NCBI GenBank assembly: GCA_030280995.1
Contig: JASXTE010000044.1
Location: 62,001 to 126,000 of the forward strand
Source of the DNA: Hemileia vastatrix
Lineage: Eukaryota; Basidiomycota; Pucciniomycetes; Pucciniales; Zaghouaniaceae
Direction: 5' to 3'
Length of the DNA stretch: 64,000 nucleotides
A program made the position numbers and the translations under genes. A model generated the notes under the pieces. The model had not been told where the DNA came from, made no database searches, and worked only from the letters and a program-made list of their open reading frames with translations. This document shows positions 49,780 through 63,229 of this stretch, in pieces; the stretch's first letter is position 1, and every line of letters begins with the position of its first letter.

Positions 49780-52700
49780 GTGTCTGTGTAAAGTTAATTT
49801 GACACAATTGAATAATTGAATGACAACCTGATTATCACAATGAGCAATAGACACAAGTAAATTAGAGCAATTCGTTTAAGACCAAAATCAACAGGCAGTC
49901 AGTTCAAATGAACAAATCGGTCTCTTTGTTCGATTATGACTGCATCGGAAACAAATTTTTCATCCTCACCTTCATTTGCATCCTCATATTCATCCCCATT
50001 CAGCCATCAAGCCATCCAGTCATCGAGTCATCATTTGCATCTCCATCACAATCATCATTGAGGACATTGATGTTAATCCGAGACACAAGTCAGAACATTG
50101 ACAATACCGTTCTTGACAACATTGAACTACACACTTATTGACATTCGTTAAACACTGACAGAGAGACACAAGTGAGACAAGTGAAGGGAAGATGATAGAA
50201 GGCAGAGAGACAGACAGAGACAGGGAAAAGCAAGACAGACACAAGGAAACAAAAAGAAGAAGAAGACCTTTGCGGCAATGGCCTGTTCGCAGTTTACAGT
50301 TAACAGTTTACAGTTTACAGCTCTTTTCCTTCTCTTTTCCTTTCATTCTCACTGTTTCTTCTTTCCGTCTCTTTCGAGCCAAGTGCTTGTCACTTCATCA
50401 GTGTTCACTTTTCCCTGCAGACACACTGAGAAACAGTTACAGACACGAAAGTCGAAGTTGAAACACTTTTCAGTCAATGAAAATAGCAATTTTTTCTTTT
50501 TCCGTCTACTTCTCAACTCTTTTTCTTCTTTTTTTTTCTTCTTTTTTTTCTTCTTTTTTACTTTGTTCTTTTTCTCTGTAAAAAGTTAATCGTGTGATCG
50601 CTTTGACTTGAGTTCAAGTGACTGGAGAAAAAGTCACTCACAAGGATCCAATATTAAATTTACCATGAGAGAGTGATTGAACTTGTTTGGACAAGTGTAG
50701 CGATAAATTGTACAAGTCGCTTCATAACAAGCGACTTCAACCGCAGCGACTTTCCATTGGACTTTATTGGAGGGATTTGATTGAATTTGAATGACGATCT
50801 GATTTGATATCATTTTCCTCCGCTCGTCAAGTCTCCTCGGTCGGACTGTTCGAGGCAAAGGCAGAACAGGATCCACTCACAACGAGAACAAGAAGAAGAA
50901 CAAGGACATTCAAGTCGTTCAAATGAACATTTCATGATGGACATTCAAACATTGTAAGATGTAAAGATGAACATGTAGAGATGAACATTTCAAGATGGAC
51001 ATTTGACGCTGTGACATTCAGTCGTCATCATGACGAGGAAAAAGGTATTCTATTACCGAATGTTGTCTAATTTACTGTCTAAAAAGACTATTCTTGTCTC
51101 GCCGTGTTGCAACAAACCAGACAGAGGATGAGACAGTGAAAATGTGCGTTAAATACACATCTTGTTGTTCATGTTCTTCTTGTTCTTCTTCTCGTTCTTC
51201 TTCTTGTTCTTCCGCTTCTTGTGCTCCTCTGACTGGGAGTGAGAAAGTGAGTCATTTTGGGTTAAATGACAGGGCTAAAACATTCGACACGAAGTGTCAC
51301 ATGGATCATTCGTCGTGTCACCATTTACCCGTGTACCAATCATCGCCTTGAACTGTTTGAAAAAGGAAAAAAGAGAAAAGGGAAAACTGTCTCTCAAGAC
51401 TCGTGTAAGGGTGAGTGAAAGTTAAATGTCTTCTCTTTGATACTTGACAAAGTCACAGTTGGACATTTCAACCTCGACCTCATCTTGCCTGTCAGTTTGT
51501 TTTTCTTCCTTCTATTTTCTTTTCTCGTCTCTCTTTTCTCTTGTCTGCCTACCGATCCAATGGAAAAGCCCCACAATAAGTCACCAAGTGGTTCGTGAAT
51601 CGACACAACCTGACGTATTTTCAATTTTTGCCAAGCTAATCAAAAATGCGACTCGCAGTTCACAGTCCAACCAAACAGGGACATTCATGTAATCGCATTC
51701 TCTTTAGACTTAAACCTTCTCTCGATTCTCTTTTCTGCCTTTTTTCTCTTTTCCTTTTTTCCTTTTTTCCTTTTTTCTCTCTGCACTCTCAATTGCTCTT
51801 CTCCATTCTTCATTCTTCAGTCTCTGGTCTGCACTCTCAATTCCGAATACGCATGCAAAGACACAATCGAAGTCATTTCACTTCTTACTGTTGCCTGCGA
51901 TTCATTTAGATGACATTTTTTTACCGAAAATTGATTTGAGATCCACTTCTTTGAACAAATTTACATGAAGACAATCCACTTTTCATCTTTTTATTTCAAC
52001 CTACTTGAATATTCATCTTCATCTGTCTTCTTTTCTCTCAATCTTCTCTTCATAAGGATGAAAAAAATGTTACCATTTACCATTTACCATTTACCATTTT
52101 CCATGCTCATCTTGCCATTAGATCATGAAAATAGTTATCATTTCCATAATCAATTAACCGACGGCTCAAAGGCCAAACGGGTCACACGCATTAGGACCTT
52201 TTATGTCGATAAATATACGTTCGAACATCAATTGCAATACAATTGGCTCATTTGTAAACATCTGATTGATCGAACATAAAACACAAACACTGCAGCTACT
52301 ATTAAATGATGATAAATGAATCAATTACACACAACACATACAACAAATACACGACATACACACACACACACTAGACTGTTAATTGTTACACTGGATGATT
52401 TTGTTCCTTTTCTCATCAATATTGTTTGTCAATGTCCAATAAACGAGAATCGCAGTGTGTTCGTTCAATTGACCGTCAGGCGGATGTCTTTGGTTCATTG
52501 AATCACAAGTTTAAAAAACTCTTCGCTTGCCATTGTAAAATGTATTCAACGTATATGTATGTAATTGTGTTTGAAAAATCAAGAGAAAGAGAGAAAGAAA
52601 GTGTGAGTGTGAGTGAATGAGAATGAGAGGGTGAAAGAAAGAAGAGAAAAGAAGACAATTCGCCTCGACACTTATGTCAAGCAAATGGTTCTTTTTGATT

Positions 52701-53658
52701 TGTGCACTTGTAACATATTTTACGCATCTTTGCTACTTGGCTAATACTTGTCGCCTTTGTTATCTCATTTTCGCCTTTCGTCCGGTGATTGTAATAAAAA
52801 CATGAATGACAAAGCTTGCACAATTTGGTCTTTCTCTGTGCAATCCACTAATTCATAACAAGCGTTTAGTGGTGAAGAAGAATGTACAGCAGCAAGAGAA
52901 ACAGGCAGGAAAAAAAAGACGGCCAAATGAAAGCCGCAACAGCAGTGTGTTAGTCTTTAACACTTAAACAGTCAGGCTTTTTAATATGACGAGGATGGAA
53001 AAATGAATTGAAAGAGGCAACAACTCGCTCTTTCCCTCGACTGGTTCTATTGTCGCCACTGCTGAACCCTTGCAACTGCAGAACTCGGGCGAAGAGTGAA
53101 GAACACAAGTTGCAATTCGACGCCTATAAAGTCTCATCCCGTTCTTTGGCTGTTTGGCTGTTTGGCTCTTCGGCAATATCTCTCTCTTCCTCTCTTCCTC
53201 TCTTACTCTTTTTACTCCTTCCTTCTGGACCGACCGAGAGGTCCTCATGTCCGCACTTTTTTTTCTTTTGTATCACTTGTTAAGAGAGAAAATAAAAAAT
53301 AATTTATTTGCCTTAAGTAGCATAAATCAATTGACAGTCGGCAATTAAAGCAGTCCAGATGCACTGAGTACTAAATCAAAGGAAAAACAGTTCACAGACT
53401 CTAACCATTTGGAGAAGGTTTATCTTTTTTTGTTTCTTGTATTTCATACTTTGCCTGCTCGTGCAAACCGCCAAAGAAGTAAAGAAGTAAAGAAGTAAAG
53501 AAGTAAAAGAGAAAGTGTTGGCTTGGGACATGGATTGTAGCCATTTGAACATTTAAAATCAAAAATATCTCCTGCTTTGTGAGGGAGCGAGTTAACGATT
53601 TCTAAGGATAGAAGAAAGTTAAACAGTCGCCTTTTTTCCACCAAGTGTCTTGTGTGTT

Positions 53659-53712
53659 GACTAACTGACTAACTGACTAACTGACTAACTGACTAACTCT
53701 GACTAACTGACT
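53659..53712. repeat. GACTAACT tandem repeat, 8-bp unit
   Basis: Six to seven copies of GACTAACT in tandem, with one two-base interruption near 53698. Confidence 0.92.
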
Positions 53713-54750
53713 CGCAAACAGTGACACAAGTGCACTTTGGCCCGGCTTGAAGATTGAGGAGTCCAAAGATACCAAAAGAGCAATCATCCCAACATCCTTA
53801 CATCCTCTTACATCTCAACATCCCAACAACCCTTTACCATTTTCCATTTGCCATTTGCTTTAAAGTCTGTTTCCTGTCTTTAATTGCACTTGATACTTGT
53901 AAACGAATCATCAGTTTCATTTGACACAACCAAAGTTTTCTCCGTATCCTCGTATGATGTAATTTTGTAAATTACTTGCTTAATTTGATGCAATATTCAG
54001 TAATTCTTGTAGCGAAGAGAAAGAGAGAGGGAGAGATGACAAAGTCTTTTCATATTGTTAGTCAATGTAAGGCAAAGTAAGTGAATTCTCTTTTAATTCA
54101 AATTAACCATGAATTGTAAGTCGATTGAGTCTGACTTGTGGCCATTTAAATTGCATCATTAGTGACCAAGTAGTTCAACTTGTGGTTGACGATTGTCATG
54201 GAACAAACGAAGTTACCGATCTAACTCTGGGCGATGGGAAGAACGGAAAGTACTGTAAGTACGGTAAGTACAGTTAGTTCGAGAAGGCCAACGAGTACAA
54301 CGAGTACAACGAGTTCGAAACAAAGAACGGAGAACGGATAAAAGGGGAATAAGGGAAAAATGAAACTTCTCATTTGCCTCGTTAGTCAATTCTTCGCAGA
54401 GGGTTCTCTTTGTCTAAGTTGCAACCTGTTTTCTGGTAACGAGGAAACCACTTGCTTGGAGTTACATTGTCGATCGCCAACAGTCCTCAACAGTCCCGAC
54501 CTAAACCCCTTAGAGCAGTCAAAGCCCAATTTAACCGAGTGAACGGTTAGTGACGTAATCAGTATGAGTATTTTTCCTTCACTTGGGTGGTTTGGTCACT
54601 GTTGCCTGTGCACGCAGTTGGGAACTGGCAAAATTTGTGACTTTCCTAACTTCCGAACTTCGTGATTGCCGCTTGGCTGAAGGCAGGTAGTAACAAGTAA
54701 AGCACAAGAAGTAATTAAGACAGACAAAAGAACCATCTGACTCAACCCTC

Positions 54751-54773
54751 CAGCAGCAGCAGCAGCAGCAGCA
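54751..54773. repeat. CAG trinucleotide repeat, about seven units
   Basis: A pure CAG run in apparently noncoding DNA. In the minus-strand frame it reads as poly-Ala. Confidence 0.9.
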
Positions 54774-57150
54774 ACCGCACTCAGCATCTCAGGGTTCAAT
54801 TTCACTTTCATCCGGTTAGAGGTTGACTGACTGACTTATTTTTTACAATCAAGGTCATCCTCGAAAAACCCCTGGACCTGGTTTGCAGTGTTCAAGGAAG
54901 ATCTTTGGTTCTGATGAACCGTCGATGAAAAAGCGCTAAGTGGACCATTTGCCGAATTACGTGTGTCCCGACTGTGGGTCAATGAGACTATTAAAGAAAA
55001 AGTTGTAGAAGCAATTTTGGACACTTTTACAACTCGCAGTTGACACATGGTACATGTTACGTGTCCTCTAATGTGTGACTCATGTCTCCTGTCTGCGTCT
55101 TTGTCAGCTGAGAGCTGGAGAAAAGAGAGTGAGAAAGGAAGAGAAAGAGAAAGAATGAAGGAGAACTGAGAGTTATCTTTGTCCTGGAAAAGAGAACAAA
55201 ACAAAAGGAAAACGTGAAGTTAGACCAGTGATTGGAATCCAGAGCACGGATCCTCCATCACGCAATTTGTCTCAAGGAAAGGCGGCAAATGTTCCTTGTG
55301 TTTTTGGGGGTTTTGGTCTTTCTGCCTGTTCTTTCGATTCTTTCCGTTCTTTCCAATCTTTCCATTCTTTCTCTATTTTCTCCATCCTCTAGATTCTCTC
55401 TCGCCCTGCGCCAATCTACGGGCCATCAGAAGAACTTTTGTTACTTGCAATGTACTTACCACACGGTCAAAGGCTCCACATGACCAATTGGCCAAATAAA
55501 TCAACAAACTGAACGAAATGAACCTGAGTGCCCAATTGGTCAATTGGGTGTCCATTCATATACAAAAGTCCACTTTGGCTGGAAAAAACGAGGAAAGACG
55601 TTGGCTTTGTTACCACAGACCGCATTGTAATTGATTCGGTAACATTTGTTAACTGGGCTTCTCTCTGATGGACGAGCTGCTGGTACAACTGAGTCAGTAA
55701 ACTCAGTCAGTAGTGTCTTTTTCTTTCTTTTGCTTCTTTTTCTTCTCCTTTTTTCTCTTTTCTCTTTTCCCTTTTGCCTTGTCTCTCGTCTCTCTTGTCT
55801 TGTCGTTGTCTGCTTGTCTTTCCTCTTCCTCTGCCTTTGTCTACTTGGTCCCCTTGGCCCCTTCGCCTAAACCAAAATAACTGCCACCCCCCGCCCTCGT
55901 GCCATGTGTTCTCCGTCTCTCTTCCTTCCAAGTCGGCGTCGAGTCGTAAAGTGTAAACAACGAGTGTAACTACTAATTTAAACAGTCACATTGAGAACCA
56001 ATGCGACTTGCAAAATAAGCAAAGACAAGCTGACTAACTCGTCATTGTTTCCATTGACCGATCGGTTAGAACCTGCTCAAACTGCTACTTTGCTACTTTT
56101 CTTCTAGTCGATGTTTGTTCTTTCATTGACTATTCTTTTCATTCAAGCAAACACTTTGTCCTTGTTGGTTGCAATTTAAGGTAAACAACGGTTACTATTA
56201 TTTGCCTCTGTTGAATATTTCAATATTAATATAATTTGCAAATTCTTTTTTTCCTTCTGTCATATTGATGAGTGTGTGAGTAAAATTTCAATTTTTATTC
56301 ACTGCCTTTTATCCAATTATCATTAAATAGTCACAGGTTTTCCATTGAAAATATGAGTATACACAAGGCAAGTACAATGCTCGTGTTTAGATTTGAACGA
56401 GGTGACAATTTTTCTTTGTCCACTGGTTGGACGAAGATGGTTGTTAAGTTGTTAAGTTGTTCAGTTGTTGACTTGGACTTTACTTCAGTCGAGAGAGATG
56501 AAAGAAGAGAAGTAAGAAAGAACAAAAAGCAGATTGCATCATCATCATCATCAGCCCATGGAAAGAAAGAGAAAAAGAGGGAGAGAAAGCTAATTGCTTA
56601 TCCTCATCTTGAATGTGGATAAAGAAGAGACTGAGACGGCCACAGAGGGGAAAGTTAATGCATTTAACAATCATTTCGATGAAAAAGGCGAATTACCACC
56701 TGAATTACATTAATAACGCTTGTGTGGACAATTCAGCATGATGGAGGAGAGGCAAAAGAAGGAAAAGAGAAAAAGAAGCAAAAGAAGAACAAGAGGAAAC
56801 GAGAAAAAGAGGAAAAGAGGAAAAGAGAAAAAGAGAAAAAGAGAAAAAGACTCAATAAACAAGTGAAGCAAGAAAAATTAACTGCCACTGGTCTTTCCTA
56901 ACTCTAGCAATTAAGTTAGGTAAGTTAGTTGATCAAGTGAAGAACCTCGTAGTACAATGATGCTGACAAAGCAGACCGGAAGAAAGAAATACACGCCAAT
57001 GTCCATCTATCCATTGTACCATTGAGGCAGAGGGTATGGATGGCAGTTCATCTTAACTCATTCGACAGACAACACAGACAACAGACTGCACACAAGGAGA
57101 GAGACACTGACAGGCATACTCTTTCATCCTTCTTTCCATCCTCTTCTCAG

Positions 57151-57543
57151 ATGGTTGCATCAATGATTTGGTGATTCGGTCATTCGGTGAGTACGCATCT
57201 GCCGCATCCGCATCTCGACACAAAATCAATTCATTTGACATGCAACTGTTTCAGCTGGCCCTTCAGTTCAACTGGCTCTTCAGTTCTGCCTCTTCATCCT
57301 ATGAATTTCAACAGCTTGCCATCGACTTGTCCACTCCTCGTCCATCTACTCTCTCTCTCTCTCTCTCTCACTTTCACCTCGTTTACTTGTTCTCCTTTTT
57401 CAGGTCAAAGGTCTAACACTAAGTCGCCTCAGTCATTTCAGTCATTTCAGTCGTGTTCTAACAGTACAATCGACTTCAAATCGTCATTAGCTCCGAACAA
57501 TGATGATAAACGAAATAATAATAAGAATAAAAGAGACAACTGA
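57151..57543 (+). other. Candidate pair of exons, 57151-57186 and 57404-57543
   Basis: A 36-bp segment lies between a strong acceptor (CTCTTCTCAG) and a strong donor (TTCG|GTGAGT). In its only open frame it reads GCINDLVIRSF. The next acceptor (TTTTTCAG at 57403) opens 46 codons in the matching phase (GQRSNTKSPQSFQ, ending at TGA 57541-57543). GCI.DL.I recalls the laminin-G motif, but the peptide is far too short to claim that domain and no upstream exon is seen. Treat as speculative. Confidence 0.25.
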
Positions 57544-60500
57544 CACAAGGTCAGATGATTGAATGCGGGGTTATTAATTGAATGACACAATAATCCATTG
57601 ATCTACCGGACAATGGTTTGTGCTGAGGTTGAAATGTCATTCCGGATTACCAAGTGTAGTTGCTTCCTTATAATTTCCTTTTCCTCGTTGCCTGTTCATC
57701 CTGATCATTTCTGTGGGTTGGTGGAGGCTGGACACTCACTGGATGGTCTATGTGTGGATGTGTAGATGTGTGGATGAAGGATGGCGGGGAAGTTGCAAGT
57801 TGCGAGCGGAGGTTCAATGAGTTTGATGAGTTCGATGAGTCCAAGAGTCGCAAGTCGCTAGAAAGAAAGAGAAAGACAAAAAGAGAAAGAGAAAGAGAAA
57901 GAGAGAGAAGTAACTCTTCTCCCCACTTAGGCGTTAATTGAATCCTGAAAGAGAATGAGGACCAGACCATCCAGTGAATATGGGCACATGTTACGTCCTT
58001 TAAGTAATGCCAGCAGTGTCAGTGAGTTCACCAGGCCAGAGAGTGTAAGAGAGGGACAAAAAGGAATAAAGAAAAAGAAAGAGAAAGAGAAAGAGAGGAA
58101 AAAAGCAGTGTAAAGCCAAGTGATGCGTCAAATGGATCTCGAGTCAGTAATAAAATTAAGCAGAGAAGGATCGTTCATTTGCTTTTACTTTTTTAGCCGT
58201 TGATTACCTTAAATAAAGTGGCAGCAAGTAAGTTGCTGGGCCAGTAAGTGAGCCACTTGTTAAGAGAGGAGGAAAGATGGAGAGAGAGAGAGAGAGAGGA
58301 AGAAAGAGGAAGAATGTTTCACTTGTCTGCTCGTGGACTGAGCTCTCAGCTTGTCTCCTCTTATAGGGCCATCAAGTAAACTGCACATGCACTCGCACCA
58401 GAGCGAAGAACGACGACTCAACACTCACTCAAGAAGAGGCAAAGTAAAAAGAAGTAAAAAGACTGACTCATTAACATCCTTCGTCAATTCATATCCACGA
58501 TGATGTGAATTGTCACTGGTTGGACAAATGGCAAGTGACAAAAGCACCTTTGAAACAAGAAGAAGCAAGAGGCGACTCTTTCAAAGTGTAAACTGCAAAC
58601 TGCAACTTGCCAAGTGGAAAAAGTCACCGTCGACCGCCGTTGGCAATTGACTATTCACCATTGATCACACTGGCAAACTGGCAGACTTTTCTCTCTCTCT
58701 GCTTGTTCTACCATGTGTTGGTGGATGTGTGGATGTGTCTACTGTTATTCGTGAGTTGTCATTGAATGTCAATTCTTCTCAAACGATAATTTGTGGTAAT
58801 TTCAAATTTCATCGAATCGGCATTTTACACATTTTACACATTTACACACTTTGTTATCAAGTACAAGCGTCTTTGCATTACAAGTTGTTGTAGCTGATGC
58901 TTGTGTTGTTGTTTAATGTTGAAAGTGTGTTAGACATTTACGACAGCAACAACATTCACCCAATGACGATAATGTGCGTGAGTGTGTTATTTTGTCTCAC
59001 AAGTCGTCAGTGGCAAGTAAATTAACGAAACATCACACTCACAAACACACTAACAAACACACACACACCAGCAAAGACCAGACTGAAGAGTGCAGACAGA
59101 AAAAACGTTTAAAGAAAGAACGAGACAAAAAGTTACACGTTTGATCATTTGTCACATCACTTACCGTTTACTATGGATGATCGTGACTTTACAGTGATGT
59201 TGTTGTGTGATGTTGTGGGTGGACAAAGAGAGAGAGAGAGAGAGTGTCTTGAAAGTCCAACCAAAGAAAATGAAAGAAGACAATTTCGTCAATTTTGTCA
59301 ATTTAAACAATCTTCAATCTCGATTGGCGTGAGGACGAAATCTTGAATGTTTTTTCTAGATCACTGTGAAGTCAACTCAGATGAAAGGAAGAAGAGAAAA
59401 CGGAAATGCGTTGACTTTGTCAGCTGAAAAAAGCTGACATCGTCATTTTCTCCTCCTCTATTTTCCTCAGTTAAAAGTTAACTGTTAGAATTAACCACCT
59501 TTTAAATGCACTCTGGCAGACAGTGAAACTGTCCTGCCATTAGTCTTTTCTCAACAAATGTAACACACTTCAACTGCCAAGTAAAATACTAACCATGATC
59601 AATTTAACTTTTATTTGGCTCTTTCAAAGGTCACAAAGACCGTTTTCATCCAACCGATGGGACGTGTAAAATACACACAAATATATAACTGCCAATTTGA
59701 ACAAACAATGAGTAGCGAAGAGGGGATTTTAAGACATTTTAACACTGAAAACATCAATTGAAGCATCTTTCAACAGCATCACTCACTTGCCAATAGTTCA
59801 ACAACAGTTCAACAATACTTTTGTCACGAGGCTCAGTGTAAAGTGTCGCGTTTGCTAAGACACTTTGTGCTCGGTGAGAATACCAATGATGTCAAAAATG
59901 GTCTCTCACAATGACATTCAATGACATTCCAAGGTATCACACTTTCCATTAGTGACGACTGACGAGTGAGTCATTTGATGCTGCTGTTGCTGTTGCTGTT
60001 GCCGGTGGTCACTTTGCGGTCACTTTATCCCCTGCACGGAATTGCTCCTGGATTAAGAGACAGGCAAGGAGTGAATAGACTCTCCTCAACTTAGACTCAC
60101 ACTGACCAGTGTATGTAAAAGTGAAAGCGAATTAATGAGTTAGTCATGAGTTGGTCATGAGTGTGTATCTTCTTCCATTCCGTCTGACAATGAGTGTTTC
60201 GAGTTCTAGAACTGCGACCGGCTAAGCTCAGTGTATCCCAGGAGAGTGTACGGTGAGTCCGTTTGCTGTCCCAATGATCCTTTATTTAATTGATTTGCCT
60301 TTATTAGCAGAGTACAAGTGGCTTCATTGGTTCATTGGTTCATTGGTTCATCGGTCGTTCTGATAAAACTTGTTGGCTTTATTTGTCCATACAACTGGAG
60401 GGCCAAGAGAAGTAACAAAAATGGCAAGAAGAAAGGGATAAACGGTCATTTTTGAGTAATTGAATTAACTGTCAACTGTCCAGTTGTTGATGTTACACAG

Positions 60501-63220
60501 TAAAATGCAGTTGTATGGAGTTGTATTTTCTCATTTACCCTTACAAAGTACTGAGTTGTCCTCATTACCCGCGGATGAATTATCCTGACGTTGTTGCACT
60601 CGCTACTGGCCCGATCAGTGGAAAAAGAAACTGGACATTGTGAGTTACACCCGCACAGTAATACAGTAAGTTGAGGACATTGAGTGTTTGCATGCGATGA
60701 GATCAGCTTGAATGTCTCATCAGTGCGAAAAGGGGCGAAACAATGAGGATAAAAGAAAGGACTGATCAGTGATCACGGGGTGCAAATTGTACTCATCACT
60801 TAACACCGAGTAACACTCTCAACTCTCCATGTCCAGCAGAGTTCTTAGCACACTCGAGCAGTTCGTTAAGGTTCTTTCGGCCAGTACACAAGACTCACAC
60901 AAGACTCACACAAGTAAACTAGCAGCTAAATACACACACACATACACATGCACACACACGCTAATCAAGTGGGCAGAATTAATGCTCACACTCGGGCACA
61001 TTTTTCTCCCTCCATCGCCAATTACCCAATGAGTCAGTCGTCGCACTTTCTCTGGACATGCAGATCAATTACACATTGTCTCGTGTATCTCGTGTATCTT
61101 CTGAAACAAGAGTAAATTACACTCTCATGACAATTAGTACTTCGGGTAATTGTACGGATTTCAACTGTACCGCAATTCAGTGAAATGATCCAAGTGTGAA
61201 GAAAGAACTTTCATTGTCAATTGTTTTACTTTACTTTTCTTTTCTTAACTCAAAGACAAATAAATAGTTGTCGTTGTTATTATTAAATATCCAATTGTCC
61301 TTGTCACTGCTGTTGTTGCATATTTTACAAAAAGGTTACAGATTCACTCGAACGACATTTGAAAAATAAATCGTCGGCACTGTTAAATCAATCATCATCC
61401 ATCCAAAGTGTTTAATTAACATTAGTGCAGATAGACGTGGTACTTTGTGAACCGCCAAACAAATAAGTGCATCCAGTTATCTGTCTTTGGGCCAAGTTCT
61501 AGAAGAAGTTGTCATGTAAGTCGTGCTTTTGAGGAATTCGCTTTTGAGGATAAAGAAAAGAAAGAAAGGAAAGAGAGAAAAGAAGAAGAAAAAAAATGAG
61601 AAAGTAGAAAGAAGAAGAAAGAAGAAGAAAGTAGTAGGAGTTTATTAGTGGAGAATGCGACCATTTCATTGAAAGTAAAAAATATTTTACACAACAAAGT
61701 ATACATGTTTTGCCTTTGCTATTTCGTAGTCGTTTCTCTTTGAGAGTTCTGGAGGTTTCTTCATCTTCTCCTCAACTCAGCCAAAGGCCATCAGCTGCAG
61801 TAATTAGCGACGAGAGAGAAGAAACAAGAAACAAGGCACAAGAAACAAGGAACAAGGAAAAAGAAACACGGAACAACCAACAGGCAGAAAGCAACGAGTA
61901 ACAACTAACAACTAACAACTGCAACAACTAAATACAGTGAATCTAGTGAATTGAGAGAATGTAGAAAAGACATCGCAAACACGGTGATGGTTTATTCCTT
62001 CTTCTTTTCTCCTTTCTCTTTACTGTGCTTTAACTTTTCTCCTCTTTGCTCCCTCGACTGTGTCTCCTGTTCTTTGGCCACTATTTTTATCCCGCCATCA
62101 CAATTTATCTTTTTCTTTCCCAGTTTTCTCACAGCATCCGTATCACCTCATTGCCCACAAGGTCGCTCATTAATAAATAGTCGACGGAGCAATTTACTGA
62201 GAACTCGAGTGCCGATCAATCGAGAAGAGAAAAAGCGAGCAAGTCACTTAACAACTCGACGGTACATGATGCAACTTGTACTACAGTTGTTCACAGTGTG
62301 TATGTTACTGAAAAAGTGTTTTACACGAGTAAAACCTTACAAGTATTTACATATCGTATGTATATTTTCTATTTGGCCACAAGTCATCCTTGGCAACCTT
62401 AGCAATGACAACAAATCCCTCTAAATTTCACTTTTAATCCACATTTAACTCCGTCAGTGACTCTCTGAATTTCTTGCTCTTTCGCTCAAGTTGACTCGAT
62501 GACTTTGGACTGTGGACTTTTCTGTCCTGTAGACAGTGTATACACTGTAAACTGTAAACTGTAAACTGTAGACTTTTCCTTCTTGTGTTAGATGGAAAAG
62601 CAAAGTGAGTTGAGGCAAGAAGGATGACTCGTGATGCGATCAAAGAATTCAGCGTAAAATCTGTTCACTGTTGCACTAGAAACTTGAAAGATCTCCACGA
62701 TGAAAGTTCGCATCAAAAGAGAGAAAAAAAGAGAAAAAAGAGAAAAAGAGACAGACAGTCGACAGTCACGCTTTTTCAAGTCAACTGACTACGAGTTATA
62801 AAATTAAATGGCAACTTTCACAACAGACAGTTACAAGAAGAATGACATTCATCAGCCAACTTGTACATGAGGATGAACTCAATGAGCAAGATGAGAAAAG
62901 ATGAAGAAAGATGAAGGAAAAGATGACGAAGATGAGTAAGATGAGGATAAACTTGCTCATCGTGTGTAACCTGTTCTAGAAGTAGGTAAGTCACCAGTCA
63001 CCCTTCTGTGTGTGTGGTTACCAGTCAACAGTCAACAGTCAAAAGTCACCAGTCGGTATCACCTCACCAAACTCAAAATAGAACCTCATAAAGAGTGAGA
63101 TTTAATTGCCTGATGTGTCGGAGAAAAATAAAGGCCCCAGCGAATAGAAAAGAAAGGAGAGAACCACACTGAAAGAAAAAGAAAAATAAAGACGGAATAT
63201 TATGTCACTGGCCAAGTTAT
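57544..63220. other. Intergenic region, simple repeats, no supported gene
   Basis: Contains GA-rich tracts (57865-57910, 58060-58100, 58278-58312, 61555-61625, 62720-62755), short CA runs and small imperfect repeats such as ACAACTA near 61905-61930. Frames such as 59149-59346, 60829-61032 and 61951-62424 show no domain or convincing exon structure. Otherwise nothing is seen. Confidence 0.5.
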
Positions 63221-63229
63221 GTTTGCGCA

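Larger units (their letters stand above)
49780..57150. other. Region downstream of large Maf: 3'-UTR then gene-poor DNA
   Basis: The Maf stop is at 49777-49779. Candidate AATAAA signals occur only far downstream (about 52438 and 52791), so the 3'-UTR may be long. Nothing else codes convincingly. The frame at 54360-54542 (MKLLICLVSQFFAEG, then Cys-rich) is 60 codons with a weak signal-like start. The minus-strand frame at 54836-55204 lacks a recognisable domain. Pyrimidine tracts lie at 50.3-50.6, 51.5-51.8 and 55.7 kb, with a purine tract at 56.7-56.9 kb. Confidence 0.45.
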
